64,000 bases of DNA, taken from the NCBI RefSeq assembly GCF_000787375.1, contig NZ_JRJU01000004.1, positions 156,233 through 220,232 of the forward strand. Reading direction: 5' to 3'. The position numbers were made by a program, and so were the translations under genes. The stretch comes from Halalkalibacter okhensis (GTDB taxonomy: Bacteria > Bacillota > Bacilli > Bacillales > Bacillaceae_D). The notes below the pieces were generated by a model, which was not told the DNA's origin, ran no database searches, and saw only the letters and a list, made by a program, of their open reading frames with translations. Below are positions 1-8,485 of this stretch, piece after piece (position 1 is the stretch's first letter; each line of letters opens with the position of its first letter).

Positions 1-1247
1 CCGCCTTCTTCAAGTAAGTACGTATGCGGATTGCTCACTTTTATTCCTAATTTCTCAAAAGCATCAATGATCTGCTGTAATCGTTCGTCTGTTGTATAAC
101 GAATGACAGGTTGAGAACTCGGTACCAACTTCCCTCTTGCTTTAATCCATTCAAAGTGAATCAACACTTCATCTTGAAAACATGCTTTAAGCTGTCTTAC
201 TTGGTCTAAATATATATGAGGATCAAATCGGCCTTGCAAATACGTATCCGCTTCATTTTGCTTCAACCACCAAAGCGTGACATGATTCCAGCTAAAATCA
301 CTAACTCGAAGGTTATGATTCTTCACATATTGAGCAAATGTATCCGTTGTTTCTCCTCCATGCTCCAAAATGAGATTCATAACTTCCTGTGTTTGATCTG
401 GATCGACTTGAAGCAACACGGTCGCCTTTGTTTCACTTCTATATGTCCGAAGAGGCTTAAACACACTAGAGAGTGGTGCTTCACAAACCGAAACAAGGCG
501 CTTTTTTATATGGGGCTTGCGTGATACTTCTTCTGAAAAAAGGAGCGCACTTTGTAAATCATCAAAGTAAACAATCATGTCATGCCAATCCGTTTTCTTC
601 GCCGTTGCAATTGTCGCTTCCGTTATAATCCCTGAAATACCGTAGCTATGAATATATTTAGTTAACTCTTCTTTTTTTGTAACGTTGATCTTTCGCGGCT
701 TCTCTTCCATCGTGACTACCGATAATTGCAATACATTGCCTTCATCCCAAAGTGTCCCATATTGTATAGAGCCAATGCCCCCTGTTCCTCCCGCAATAAA
801 GCCTGCTAATGTCGACTTCATGAATGTACTCGGATAAAAGCGTAACTCTTGTCCATGTTTACGTAGAGTCTTTTCAATTACCCCAAGCTTACAACCAGCT
901 TGAAAAGTCGCTTGCTCTTCTTTCATCTCTAACACTTTATTGAGTTTACTGGTATCAAGGACAATGCCTCCATACAAGGGAACGATCTGTCCATAATTCC
1001 CAGTTCCTCCACCTCTTGACACAATCGGCACTTTGCGTTTATAAGCAAATGAAAGCACAGAAATGAGCTCTTCCTCATCCCTAGGTGCGATCACACAATC
1101 TCCGCTATGATGATCTAACAATTTCTTTAAAACAGGCGAATACCAATAATAATCTTGGGACATCTTTTTTACATATGTCGACTTAGTATGAATGATCTCG
1201 TCTTCAAACTCTGCATGCATTTCTTCTAACCAATCCATGCTTGCCAT
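1..1247 (-). CDS. FAD-binding (PCMH/GlcD-type) oxidase, 3' part cut by window edge
   Basis: This is a flavoprotein oxidase or dehydrogenase of the glycolate-oxidase/vanillyl-alcohol-oxidase fold. The ATG at 1247 is preceded by AGGAGGGGG at good spacing, and 415 codons are open to the window edge with no stop. The FAD PP-loop region reads RGGGTGNYGQ (about residues 78-87), and a second glycine-rich stretch, AGGTGGIGS, lies near 152-160. Both are typical of the FAD_binding_4 domain. The protein is clearly a paralogue of the 450-residue oxidase at 3322-4674, aligning almost from the first residue, so perhaps 30-40 residues are missing here. It is the last visible gene of a minus-strand cluster after the creatininase, 129 bases away. 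The substrate is unknown; a 2-hydroxy acid or an amine-derived alcohol would fit the family. Confidence 0.88.
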   Translation of the reverse strand, partial: MASMDWLEEMHAEFEDEIIHTKSTYVKKMSQDYYWYSPVLKKLLDHHSGDCVIAPRDEEELISVLSFAYKRKVPIVSRGGGTGNYGQIVPLYGGIVLDTSKLNKVLEMKEEQATFQAGCKLGVIEKTLRKHGQELRFYPSTFMKSTLAGFIAGGTGGIGSIQYGTLWDEGNVLQLSVVTMEEKPRKINVTKKEELTKYIHSYGISGIITEATIATAKKTDWHDMIVYFDDLQSALLFSEEVSRKPHIKKRLVSVCEAPLSSVFKPLRTYRSETKATVLLQVDPDQTQEVMNLILEHGGETTDTFAQYVKNHNLRVSDFSWNHVTLWWLKQNEADTYLQGRFDPHIYLDQVRQLKACFQDEVLIHFEWIKARGKLVPSSQPVIRYTTDERLQQIIDAFEKLGIKVSNPHTYLLEEG

Positions 1248-1289
1248 ACATCCCCCTCCTTCTAGAAGTTATAAAACGAAAACTGCGAA

Positions 1290-1325
1290 GACACTGAGAA
1301 AGGTTGTGGTTCCTTTTCAGTGCCC
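1290..1325 (-). terminator. hairpin between creatininase and oxidase genes
   Basis: CACTGAGAAAGG (1292-1303) pairs with CCTTTTCAGTGC (1312-1323) with one mismatch. The minus-strand tail is only moderately U-rich, so this may be a leaky terminator or attenuator separating the last oxidase gene from the genes before it. Confidence 0.4.
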
Positions 1326-1376
1326 TCTTGGATTTCTCTTTTCAAACATACCTTCGCTTTTTTGAATCATCTTTTC

Positions 1377-2189
1377 CTATTTCACTACAGTCTTCTTCTG
1401 AAACTGTTCCATTTCGAAACAGCTTAGTTCTGTTAATGTTTCCGCTATTTTTTTACTTAATTTAATAAGAATTTCTTCTCCCTTCTCTACTGTCGCTGCT
1501 TTAGCATCACCAGAGATGCCTGTTTCGGAAAGGTCATCAATTACCCAAGCTGCAAAAGGTCCCCCTTTTATATCAAGTACATCTGAATTGTAGAACTCAG
1601 TCGGTGCATAATCCATGTCAACCCAGTCTTTTTCTAAAGCTAATACTAACGAAGTTTCCACATCACCACCGTGGATTCCATCTGTTAATTCTTTCTCGGA
1701 GAAAAGCTCAGTAAGCTGTGATTTAAAATCCATTGCATTCATCCGAAATACCATCATGCCTGTTTCAATCCGTAATTCACGAGCTATCATATTCAATAAA
1801 TCGATATTGCCTCCATGGGTGTTAAATAAGACAATTCGACGAAATCCACTTACCTGAACACTTTTCCCTATATCTATAATGACTTGCTGAAGTGTCGTAG
1901 CTGATAACGTAATCGTACCTGGATGTCCAAGATGCTCCGTACTTTTTCCATATGCAAGCGGCGGGAGCATCCAAACGTTATTCTCTATGGCAAGTTGATT
2001 AAACGAAGCCGCTAAAATACCTTCTGCAATTAACGTATCGGTATAAACAGGAAGGTGCGGACCATGCTGTTCAACCGCGCCAATTGGCAAAACAATGAGA
2101 CCATTTTCTTTTTCTAACTCTCCTATTTCTCTTTTTGATAAACGAGGCAGGAATAATTCCTGCCATGCTTTGCTTTTATACCGATTCAA
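1377..2189 (-). CDS. Creatininase-family amidohydrolase
   Basis: Members of this family (creatinine amidohydrolase, the archaeal FAPy deformylase ArfB, mycofactocin MftE) hydrolyse cyclic or exocyclic C-N bonds with a two-metal site. The 270-residue protein shows the family's metal-binding segments: GAVEQHGPHLP (37-47) followed by Asp51, THGGN (124-128), and HGGDVETS (173-180) with the late Glu ligand. The start is a TTG nine bases after a perfect AGGAGG. It lies 20 bases downstream of the lipoprotein gene at 2210-3250 and is probably co-transcribed with it. Nothing in the sequence separates true creatininase from a relative. With an NMT1-type importer and FAD oxidases next door, I infer a hydrolytic step in breakdown of an imported N-containing compound. 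Confidence 0.85.
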   Translation of the reverse strand: MNRYKSKAWQELFLPRLSKREIGELEKENGLIVLPIGAVEQHGPHLPVYTDTLIAEGILAASFNQLAIENNVWMLPPLAYGKSTEHLGHPGTITLSATTLQQVIIDIGKSVQVSGFRRIVLFNTHGGNIDLLNMIARELRIETGMMVFRMNAMDFKSQLTELFSEKELTDGIHGGDVETSLVLALEKDWVDMDYAPTEFYNSDVLDIKGGPFAAWVIDDLSETGISGDAKAATVEKGEEILIKLSKKIAETLTELSCFEMEQFQKKTVVK

Positions 2190-2209
2190 TTAAGAACGCC
2201 TCCTAGTTA

Positions 2210-3250
2210 TCAGTTGAGAAATTCTGTCGTAAATACATCAGCAGCTGTGATTTCAGAATCTAGTAAACCTAACTCGATTAATTGTCCGATTAGTTCCTCC
2301 CAGCGCTCTTCACTCATGTAACCAACACCGTGTTCGCTCGCATCGTCACCGTAAACAAGATCTTGCATTTGTTCTGTAGCATACTCCATTTGCTCTACCG
2401 TCTTTTCAGGTTCTAATTCAATAATATAGTCATACACTTTTTCAGGGTCTTCCTTAAATGCGGCCCAGCCTCTTGTAATTGCATCAACGTATGCTTGGAT
2501 TGCTTCAGGATTTTCTTCCATGTATTCTTTCGTCGTAAACAATACATCACCATAAGGAGAATACCCTGAGTCGGCAATTAACAAGTGATTGGTTTCAACA
2601 CCCTCTTGAGCAAGATAAAACGGTTCAGAAGTCACATACATTTGCGACGCAGCTTTTTCATTAGAAACAAAGGCCGAACTGTCACCTGTATAGACTCGGT
2701 TTTGATCAGCCTCAATGTCAAACTGACTAACTAAATATTCCCAATAACCCGCTCCTGCTGCCGTATATATTTCATATCCATCAGCTAGATCATTATAATT
2801 TTCAATCGGTTGATCAGCATGAAACATAATACCTTGAGGTGTTTTTTGGAAATTGGCAAAGAAGACGACTAACGGAATGCCTTCATTTATGGCATAAAGG
2901 ACTTGATCGGCTTGTGCCATTCCAATTTGAGCACTTCCTGATGAGACAATGTAGATAGAAGAAACTTGAGGACCTCCTGGCTCGGTCGTCATATCAATGC
3001 CCGCCTCTTCATAAAACCCTTCCATCGCGGCATAGTATTGACCTGCATTTTCTACTTGTGGAAACCAACTTGTGATTTGTTTCATTTCAATTAACTCTTG
3101 ATCCACTTCCTCAACCACTTCTGCTGATGTATCTGATTGATCCGCCTCATCAACAGTCGCTTCTTCAACTGTTTCACTTCCACAAGCCGCTAATGTCAGA
3201 AGGACAGAGGCACTAGCAAAATACAAAAATTTCTTCATTTTTTTCTTCAT
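2210..3250 (-). CDS. ABC transporter substrate-binding lipoprotein (NMT1/SsuA/THI5-like)
   Basis: This is the extracytoplasmic binding protein of an importer for a small organic solute. A lipoprotein signal ends in LTLAAC with the lipidated Cys at residue 23, then a Glu/Asp-rich linker and a domain like those binding aliphatic sulfonates, nitrate or HMP precursors (WFPQ at its start, GGPQVSSIYIVSSGSAQIG in lobe 1). I chose the ATG at 3250 because GGGGG lies eight bases upstream and the signal peptide begins cleanly there; an ATG at 3265 lacks a ribosome site. The partner ATPase and permease are encoded at 5074-6747, in a separate transcription unit beyond a terminator. The ligand is unknown. 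Confidence 0.87.
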   Translation of the reverse strand: MKKKMKKFLYFASASVLLTLAACGSETVEEATVDEADQSDTSAEVVEEVDQELIEMKQITSWFPQVENAGQYYAAMEGFYEEAGIDMTTEPGGPQVSSIYIVSSGSAQIGMAQADQVLYAINEGIPLVVFFANFQKTPQGIMFHADQPIENYNDLADGYEIYTAAGAGYWEYLVSQFDIEADQNRVYTGDSSAFVSNEKAASQMYVTSEPFYLAQEGVETNHLLIADSGYSPYGDVLFTTKEYMEENPEAIQAYVDAITRGWAAFKEDPEKVYDYIIELEPEKTVEQMEYATEQMQDLVYGDDASEHGVGYMSEERWEELIGQLIELGLLDSEITAADVFTTEFLN

Positions 3251-3321
3251 CCTGGTAACCCCCATTTTTATATTAAAATGTGCGTGCTGCTAGTTTCATA
3301 GCTTGTTAGTAAACAAAAGAA

Positions 3322-4674
3322 CTAAATCAATTCTTGAACCAAGTCCGGTGATGGCATCTTTTCTTGGTTTAAAAGGTTGTAAGGGTCATTTTCCTTCTTC
3401 TTTTTCGATATGGACTCAAGCTGCAAATCCCATCCACCTGCGCCAAGTAAATATGTATGCGGATCATTTACGGCAGCACCAATTTCATTAAAGTACGCAA
3501 TCACTTCATACAAACGCTCTTTGGATGTAAATTTTACTAGAGGCAATCCAGCTGGTACTAATCTCCCCCTGTCCCTTAACCACTCAATATGCACGAGTAC
3601 TTCTTCACCAAAGCGTTCTTTAATCAGATTGATTTGATTTTGGACTTCATCGATTAGAAAGAAATTTTGTAAGTACGTCCATTTCTTATCGTCTTTTAAC
3701 GCCCATAGTGTCGTATGGTTCCATGTAAAGTCTGAAATCCCTATTCCTTTTCTATAAGCATTTGCTTCAGCTGTATAATTGCTTATCCCGTTGTATTTCA
3801 TTGCTTCTTCTTTAAAGAGACTATGATTTTCTTCTGCAATTTCTACAAGCACCCAATGCTCTTTTTCAGATTCGATGATCTTTTTTAATGGCCTAAAAAA
3901 CGTTGGGATTGGGGCCTCCATTACCGACACTAAGCGTTTGCTCCACCTGTTCCCTTCCGCAATTCCCCTTGAAAACTGTAGTGCTTCATGAAAATGTTCA
4001 AAGCGAACGACCTCTTGAACCCAATTTTTCTTTTGCTTAATCGGAATCGTTACTTCAGTAATAATCCCTGTTGTTCCGTAGCTATGGATGTAATCGAGCA
4101 ATTCATCACCAGATAACGTAAGTTCTGTTATCGTTTCGTTCATGGTTAGAACCCTTGCTTCTAGGACATTTCCATCCCACAAATTCCCCCAAGTTACTGA
4201 GCCAATGCCACCGGAGCCTCCTGCAATAAACCCACCAATCGTTGCCTTTACAAATGTCGAAGGGTAAATCGTGAGCTCTTGGTCCGTCTTGTGGATTTGC
4301 TTTTCTAAGTCTCTTATTCTCATCCCAGACTGAACGGTTACAAAGCCATCACCAATGTTAACAATTTGATTAAGCTTACTTAAATCAACAACGATGCCTC
4401 CATTCATTGGAACGGCCTGCCCATAATTCCCTGTTCCAGCCCCACGTAAAGTCACTGGTATTTTTTCATCAACTGCTAGCTGCAAAATGATTCTTAACTG
4501 GGCATGCGAATCAGGTATCGCAACATAGTCTGCTTTCTTGTTAGTAAGCTCCATTTCTAAAACAGGAGAATACCAAAAATAGTCCTTTGACAGTTTTTCC
4601 ATCATCGCCTTTTCCTGAATGACCGTTTGTGAACCAACGGCATCCAGTAGCCTTTCAAGAAATGCTTCCTTCAT
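3322..4674 (-). CDS. FAD-binding (PCMH/GlcD-type) oxidase
   Basis: The full-length 450-residue flavoprotein is paralogous to the truncated one at 1-1247. It shows the FAD site RGAGTGNYGQ (77-86) and AGGSGGIGS (151-159), and ends with a C-terminal substrate domain containing WLRDRGRLVPAG. The ATG follows AAAGGAGG at ideal spacing. It is the first gene of the minus-strand run 4674-to-1, followed by the binding protein, the creatininase and the second oxidase. Two diverged copies in one operon suggest either two oxidation steps or a heterodimer; the sequence does not decide. No Fe-S or c-type haem motif is present, so the electron acceptor is probably oxygen or a quinone (inference). Confidence 0.88.
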   Translation of the reverse strand: MKEAFLERLLDAVGSQTVIQEKAMMEKLSKDYFWYSPVLEMELTNKKADYVAIPDSHAQLRIILQLAVDEKIPVTLRGAGTGNYGQAVPMNGGIVVDLSKLNQIVNIGDGFVTVQSGMRIRDLEKQIHKTDQELTIYPSTFVKATIGGFIAGGSGGIGSVTWGNLWDGNVLEARVLTMNETITELTLSGDELLDYIHSYGTTGIITEVTIPIKQKKNWVQEVVRFEHFHEALQFSRGIAEGNRWSKRLVSVMEAPIPTFFRPLKKIIESEKEHWVLVEIAEENHSLFKEEAMKYNGISNYTAEANAYRKGIGISDFTWNHTTLWALKDDKKWTYLQNFFLIDEVQNQINLIKERFGEEVLVHIEWLRDRGRLVPAGLPLVKFTSKERLYEVIAYFNEIGAAVNDPHTYLLGAGGWDLQLESISKKKKENDPYNLLNQEKMPSPDLVQELI

Positions 4675-5035
4675 GTTCGGCTTCCTCCTTTTTTAACTAC
4701 TAGTTACTTCTCACAATATTTCATTGAATTTTCAGTTATTTCGAACACAAAGTAAGAATAAAAGAAATTAGTAAGCAATTGTTAAAAAAGGTAAGATAAT
4801 ATAACGGATTTTTTTAATTTTTTTCTTCTGGCTAAAAAGTCGGTTCGTTGCTGTTTTGTTTTATGTAACTAAGCAAAAAGGTGTGCACCTCCTTTGTATT
4901 CCTGTCAAATTATCAGCTTAAAAAAGGACAACATCGACTTTCTTAGTTTCATCCTGTTTGAATCACTCTTCTCAAACGAATATAATCTTACATACGTCTT
5001 GAATAATTTTTATTGATTCTATCTTTAGTTTCATT
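4675..5035. other. AT-rich intergenic region upstream of the oxidase operon
   Basis: It separates the ABC ATPase/permease unit from the oxidase operon and presumably holds the promoter for the latter. A short palindrome AAGGTGTGCACCT lies near 4880-4893. I could not pick a convincing -35/-10 pair and no gene is visible. Confidence 0.5.
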
Positions 5036-5073
5036 AGAAAAAAGCTGTTGAGGATGCCTCAACAGCTTTTTAT
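5036..5073 (-). terminator. Rho-independent terminator after the ABC ATPase gene
   Basis: A perfect 14-bp stem AAAAGCTGTTGAGG with a three-base loop is followed on the minus strand by a T-run. It starts at the stop codon of the ATPase gene, so the importer genes and the oxidase operon are separate transcripts. Confidence 0.9.
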
Positions 5074-5859
5074 TTAATGTTTTAACCCTTTTGAGATTTC
5101 CCCAACTAAATGGCTAAATTCTGGGGTACTTCTAAATGACTCATCTCGTTCATACTCAGGTACATCAAATACATTCGTGATCCGTCCAGGTCTTGTAGAC
5201 ATGACGGCAATCTTCGTCGATAAGAATACTGATTCAAACACATTGTGAGTAATAAACAAAACCGTCATCCCTGTTTTTTCCCAAATTTTTAATAACTCGT
5301 AGTGCAAGTTCTGCCTAGTCATCTCATCCAAAGCACCAAAAGGCTCATCCATTAAAAGTAGCTTCGGTTTGGCGATAAGGGAGCGCGCGATAGAAACTCT
5401 CATCTGCATCCCGCCTGAAAGCTGTCTTGGAAGAGCTTTTTCGTAACCTGCCAATCCAACCATTTCAAGCACTTCTTTCCCTCTCTCATGCCGCTCATGC
5501 TTTGATACACCTTTTAATTCCAATGGCAATGTGACATTGTCGAGTACCGACTTCCACGGTAATAATGTCGCATGCTGAAACACGAACCCCACATCATTTC
5601 GATCAATCATCGTTTCTTGATTAGAAGCATTAATCATTTCGACCCGCCCAGACGTTGGTTCACTTAGGCCAGCAATTATTTTAAAAATAGTTGACTTTCC
5701 GCACCCTGAGGGACCAACGAATGAAACAAACTCTCCCTCTGGAATATCCAGATTTACTTCACTCAAAGCTGTAATCGATCCATTATAAATTTTGCTTACA
5801 TTGTTAATACGTAGACTGGATGTTGCCACTTCATTTTTCTCAACTACCGCTGTTTTCAC
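5074..5859 (-). CDS. ABC transporter ATP-binding protein (SsuB/TauB type)
   Basis: This is the cytoplasmic ATPase of an import system. In 261 residues it has all the motors: Walker A GPSGCGKST (49-57), Q-loop Gln95, signature LSGGMQMR (147-154), Walker B LLLMDEP (167-173) and the switch His in FITHNVFES. The start is GTG, eight bases after AAAGGGG. It is downstream of the permease with 33 bases between them. The best partner for the binding protein is the lipoprotein at 2210-3250, encoded across a terminator, which is an unusual split for a three-part importer. The family covers sulfonate, taurine, nitrate and pyrimidine precursor uptake; the substrate cannot be named. Confidence 0.92.
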   Translation of the reverse strand: MKTAVVEKNEVATSSLRINNVSKIYNGSITALSEVNLDIPEGEFVSFVGPSGCGKSTIFKIIAGLSEPTSGRVEMINASNQETMIDRNDVGFVFQHATLLPWKSVLDNVTLPLELKGVSKHERHERGKEVLEMVGLAGYEKALPRQLSGGMQMRVSIARSLIAKPKLLLMDEPFGALDEMTRQNLHYELLKIWEKTGMTVLFITHNVFESVFLSTKIAVMSTRPGRITNVFDVPEYERDESFRSTPEFSHLVGEISKGLKH

Positions 5860-5892
5860 TTCGCATACCCCTTTCTATTCAAGATTAATTCC

Positions 5893-6747
5893 TTACTCTT
5901 GTTCCATTTCTGATTCATGCCAAGATGCTAAGAACATCCTTGAGATGTAACTAACCATTAAGAAGAAGGCAATTCCAAGTACGGCCGCTGATAAACCTAA
6001 TGCAAATAAATATGGCGTTTGTAGCCTTGATGCAGCAACTGTAATGGCATACCCTAATCCACCAGCTCCACCACCAACACCAGCAATATACTCACCAACA
6101 ATTGCACCAACAACAGCTAATGTACAAGAGATTTTCGCTCCAGCAATAATATACGGGAGTGCTGCTGGAAAGCGGAGTTTCCACATAACCTGCCACTTGG
6201 ACGCATTATAGAGGTAAAACAAATTTTTCATATTATGGTCTGTTGCATTTAAACCAATTAACGTATTTGATAACATTGGGAAAAATCCAATCGTGAAAGC
6301 AATGATCACAATCGCGTTCATGCCCGAACCGAACCATATGACAATGATCGGCGCAATCGCTACGACTGGAATCGTTTGTAAGATGATCGCATAGGGATAG
6401 AAACTTCTTTCAACAAGCTTAGAACTTGCCATCAAAACAGCTACGCCAATCCCACCTACTACACTTAAAAGAAATCCTGAAACTGCACTAACGATCGTAG
6501 TCATTAAGGCAGCAGATAGATTGCTCCAATTTTTCACAGCGGCATCAAAAATGTCGGTTGGTTTCGGCAAAATATAGTGCGGCGTCCCTAGTAACGTTAC
6601 GACGACTTGCCATAAAACGATAAAGGAAATAAGTGCCACAACAGGAGGCAATGCTTTTTTCATCATTTCACTGCTCTTTTTTACTGCGGCTACGGCTGAA
6701 CGATTGACAACAACTTGACCAGAACGATTGACGGCTTCTCTAGACAT
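5893..6747 (-). CDS. ABC transporter permease (SsuC type)
   Basis: This integral membrane subunit forms the solute channel of the importer. It has a charged N-terminus, then about six hydrophobic segments and the cytoplasmic EAA-type coupling loop around AGAKISCTLAVVGAIVGEY that contacts the ATPase. I start at the ATG at 6747, seven bases after AAAGGTGG; an in-frame GTG at 6759 overlaps that ribosome site. It is the first gene of a two-gene unit with the ATPase. The 284-residue length is normal for the family. Confidence 0.91.
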   Translation of the reverse strand: MSREAVNRSGQVVVNRSAVAAVKKSSEMMKKALPPVVALISFIVLWQVVVTLLGTPHYILPKPTDIFDAAVKNWSNLSAALMTTIVSAVSGFLLSVVGGIGVAVLMASSKLVERSFYPYAIILQTIPVVAIAPIIVIWFGSGMNAIVIIAFTIGFFPMLSNTLIGLNATDHNMKNLFYLYNASKWQVMWKLRFPAALPYIIAGAKISCTLAVVGAIVGEYIAGVGGGAGGLGYAITVAASRLQTPYLFALGLSAAVLGIAFFLMVSYISRMFLASWHESEMEQE

Positions 6748-7264
6748 GTGTAGCACCACCTTTATTTGTATTAGGTATACTTGAACTGTTCCGAATATTA
6801 ATGTAAACCTCGTTAATATTGCTTAACTTCATATATACTCCTCCTACTTTTTATTTCCTTTTTCTTACGGCGACCTGTCTGTTTACGCTGGTTACATTCC
6901 ACAAAAGCAAGTCCGTTTTTTAGATAATTCGAATATACGCTAAGAGTAATTTAAATCTTGGGAATTTTGTTGTAATTCGTTAGATTACCTGTCATTGTTT
7001 TTTCTAATTTTATTTTTAATGACATTTTTACATATTGTCTTTTTGTCACCTTTAACTAAACTTGCAAATGATTTTGTTTTACAACATTCTTCATAACCGC
7101 CCTCTAGAAAGAGCGAGAGATTACGCTCACCATATTTGTAATAAAAATTCACATGTACATTAACTAATCAATACCGGCATGAATAAACACACCTAGAAAG
7201 AAGAAAACGGAATAATTCATTCAATAAGGGAAGACCAGGATTGAGTGTATTTGGTCATTAATGA
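6748..7264. other. Non-coding, AT-rich gap upstream of the ABC permease
   Basis: About 500 bases without a supportable gene. It must contain the permease promoter on the minus strand and, toward its right end, the lost 5' part of the BCCT gene whose tail survives at 7265. I see no repeat or clear operator. Confidence 0.5.
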
Positions 7265-7515
7265 CACAAAAGAGAGTCATGGGGAGTATCAATGGCTGCG
7301 ATTGCTGCAATATTACTCATATCTGGTGGTTTAGATGCCCTACAAACGGCACCTTTAATTGCCGCTCTTCCTTTTACGATTCTTATTTTTATGATCATTT
7401 TTGCCTTTGTGAAGATGATTCGAAAAGAACCATTGCCACCGACTGATCCAAACAAAGGTTTCGAAATAAAAGCAAGAAAAGTGAAAGTTAGTAGGGGGAG
7501 GGAAAGGTTTTTTAG
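7265..7515 (+). pseudogene. C-terminal relic of a BCCT-family (choline/betaine/carnitine) transporter
   Basis: Read on the plus strand just after a TGA at 7262, the segment encodes WGVSMAAIAAILLISGGLDA and then LQTAPLIAALPFTILIFMI, the last membrane helix and tail of BCCT transporters such as OpuD, which have a tryptophan-glycine start to this helix and SGG-LxALQT in it. Only about 60 of the usual 500 residues remain. There is no ribosome site, and the frame runs through the following terminator; a one-base shift in the G-rich run near 7495-7501 would give a stop at 7513. The perfect plus-strand terminator at 7522 fits as the original end of this gene. I conclude the rest was deleted. Confidence 0.75.
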
Positions 7516-7521
7516 AGGATA

Positions 7522-7552
7522 TGGCTCTGCACATGTGCAGAGCCATTTTTTA
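7522..7552 (+). terminator. Rho-independent terminator of the BCCT relic
   Basis: The perfect 24-base palindrome of 7522-7545 (TGGCTCTGCACA and its complement) is followed by six T on the plus strand. There is no T-run on the minus strand, so it belongs to the plus-strand relic, although it touches the stop codon of the cyclase gene. Confidence 0.88.
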
Positions 7553-8236
7553 TTCTTCCGTTAGTAAGGCAATTGCCCGAATTGGTGACCCTGTACCATT
7601 GCGAATTTTCAATGGTAGACCAATGTATAGAAATCTTTTGTTCACAATCTCTCCTAAATTGCATAGGTTTTCCGTATTTGTTATTTGGTACTCTCGGCAA
7701 ACGAGATGCCCAGAATATTTTGGATCATGGGACTGATCAATAGACGGAGCATCTACTCCAATGTTTTTTACACCTAATTGAGCTAACCACTTCGCTGCTT
7801 GATAATGCAAGCCCGTATGTCGACTGAACCATTCCTCTTTTCCATATGTTCGTTCATAATGCCCCGTATAAAGAAGCACAATATCTCCCTCCTCTATAGT
7901 CTGATTTGACCTTTTCAACGCGTCCTTAAGATCGCGCCTCATAATAAAGTTATCTGGAGAGACATTTGAGATATCTAGGCAAATTGCCGGGCCATAAAAA
8001 GAATCTAGATCCATCTCGTCTATCGTTGGTCCATCCGGGTCATATTCATAAATCGCATCACTATGTGTAGGTACATGTTCATTAATAATTAAACTATTAG
8101 TAGCAAATTCAAACCCTAATTTCTGTTTCGTAATGTCATGCGATATATTTTGAAAAATGACTGTTTGCTGTTGAGTGGACAAACATGGCATTCCTTGATA
8201 AATCTCTTGTGATAAATCAATTAGTTTTGTTGTCAT
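7550..8236 (-). CDS. Cyclase-family (kynurenine formamidase-like) metal hydrolase
   Basis: Cyclase-family enzymes are metal-dependent hydrolases of N-formyl, lactam or isatin-type bonds. The 228-residue protein opens with LIDLSQEIYQGMP, the standard family start, and has the metal site NEHVPTHSDAIYEY, a variant of HxGTHxDxPxH with Val-Pro in place of Gly. A second family feature, GVDAPSIDQS, is near residue 170. The ATG at 8236 has AAGGAG about nine bases upstream, which the longer reading frame lacks. With the creatininase and FAD oxidases nearby it may belong to the same pathway, but it is separated from them by the BCCT relic and faces its own upstream region. Confidence 0.83.
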   Translation of the reverse strand: MTTKLIDLSQEIYQGMPCLSTQQQTVIFQNISHDITKQKLGFEFATNSLIINEHVPTHSDAIYEYDPDGPTIDEMDLDSFYGPAICLDISNVSPDNFIMRRDLKDALKRSNQTIEEGDIVLLYTGHYERTYGKEEWFSRHTGLHYQAAKWLAQLGVKNIGVDAPSIDQSHDPKYSGHLVCREYQITNTENLCNLGEIVNKRFLYIGLPLKIRNGTGSPIRAIALLTEE

Positions 8237-8485
8237 CCGCGGTTTCTCCTTTTTCATTTTTTCTGCCGCTTCCCTTTTGTTAGGTTTTTTGACAGGGTCT
8301 CTTCTAATTTGTATTAACTTGTATAGGATAAGAGTAAGATAAAACGAACCATTCGTGTACAAAACAGTTACGTTATCTTACAGAATATTTATTTCAGGTC
8401 ATAACTGACTCTTTCTCTAACAGCCGTTTAAAAAAGATCTAAGGAGGTAAAGTTTTAATAAGAGTGACATGCAAGGAGGGGTCAT

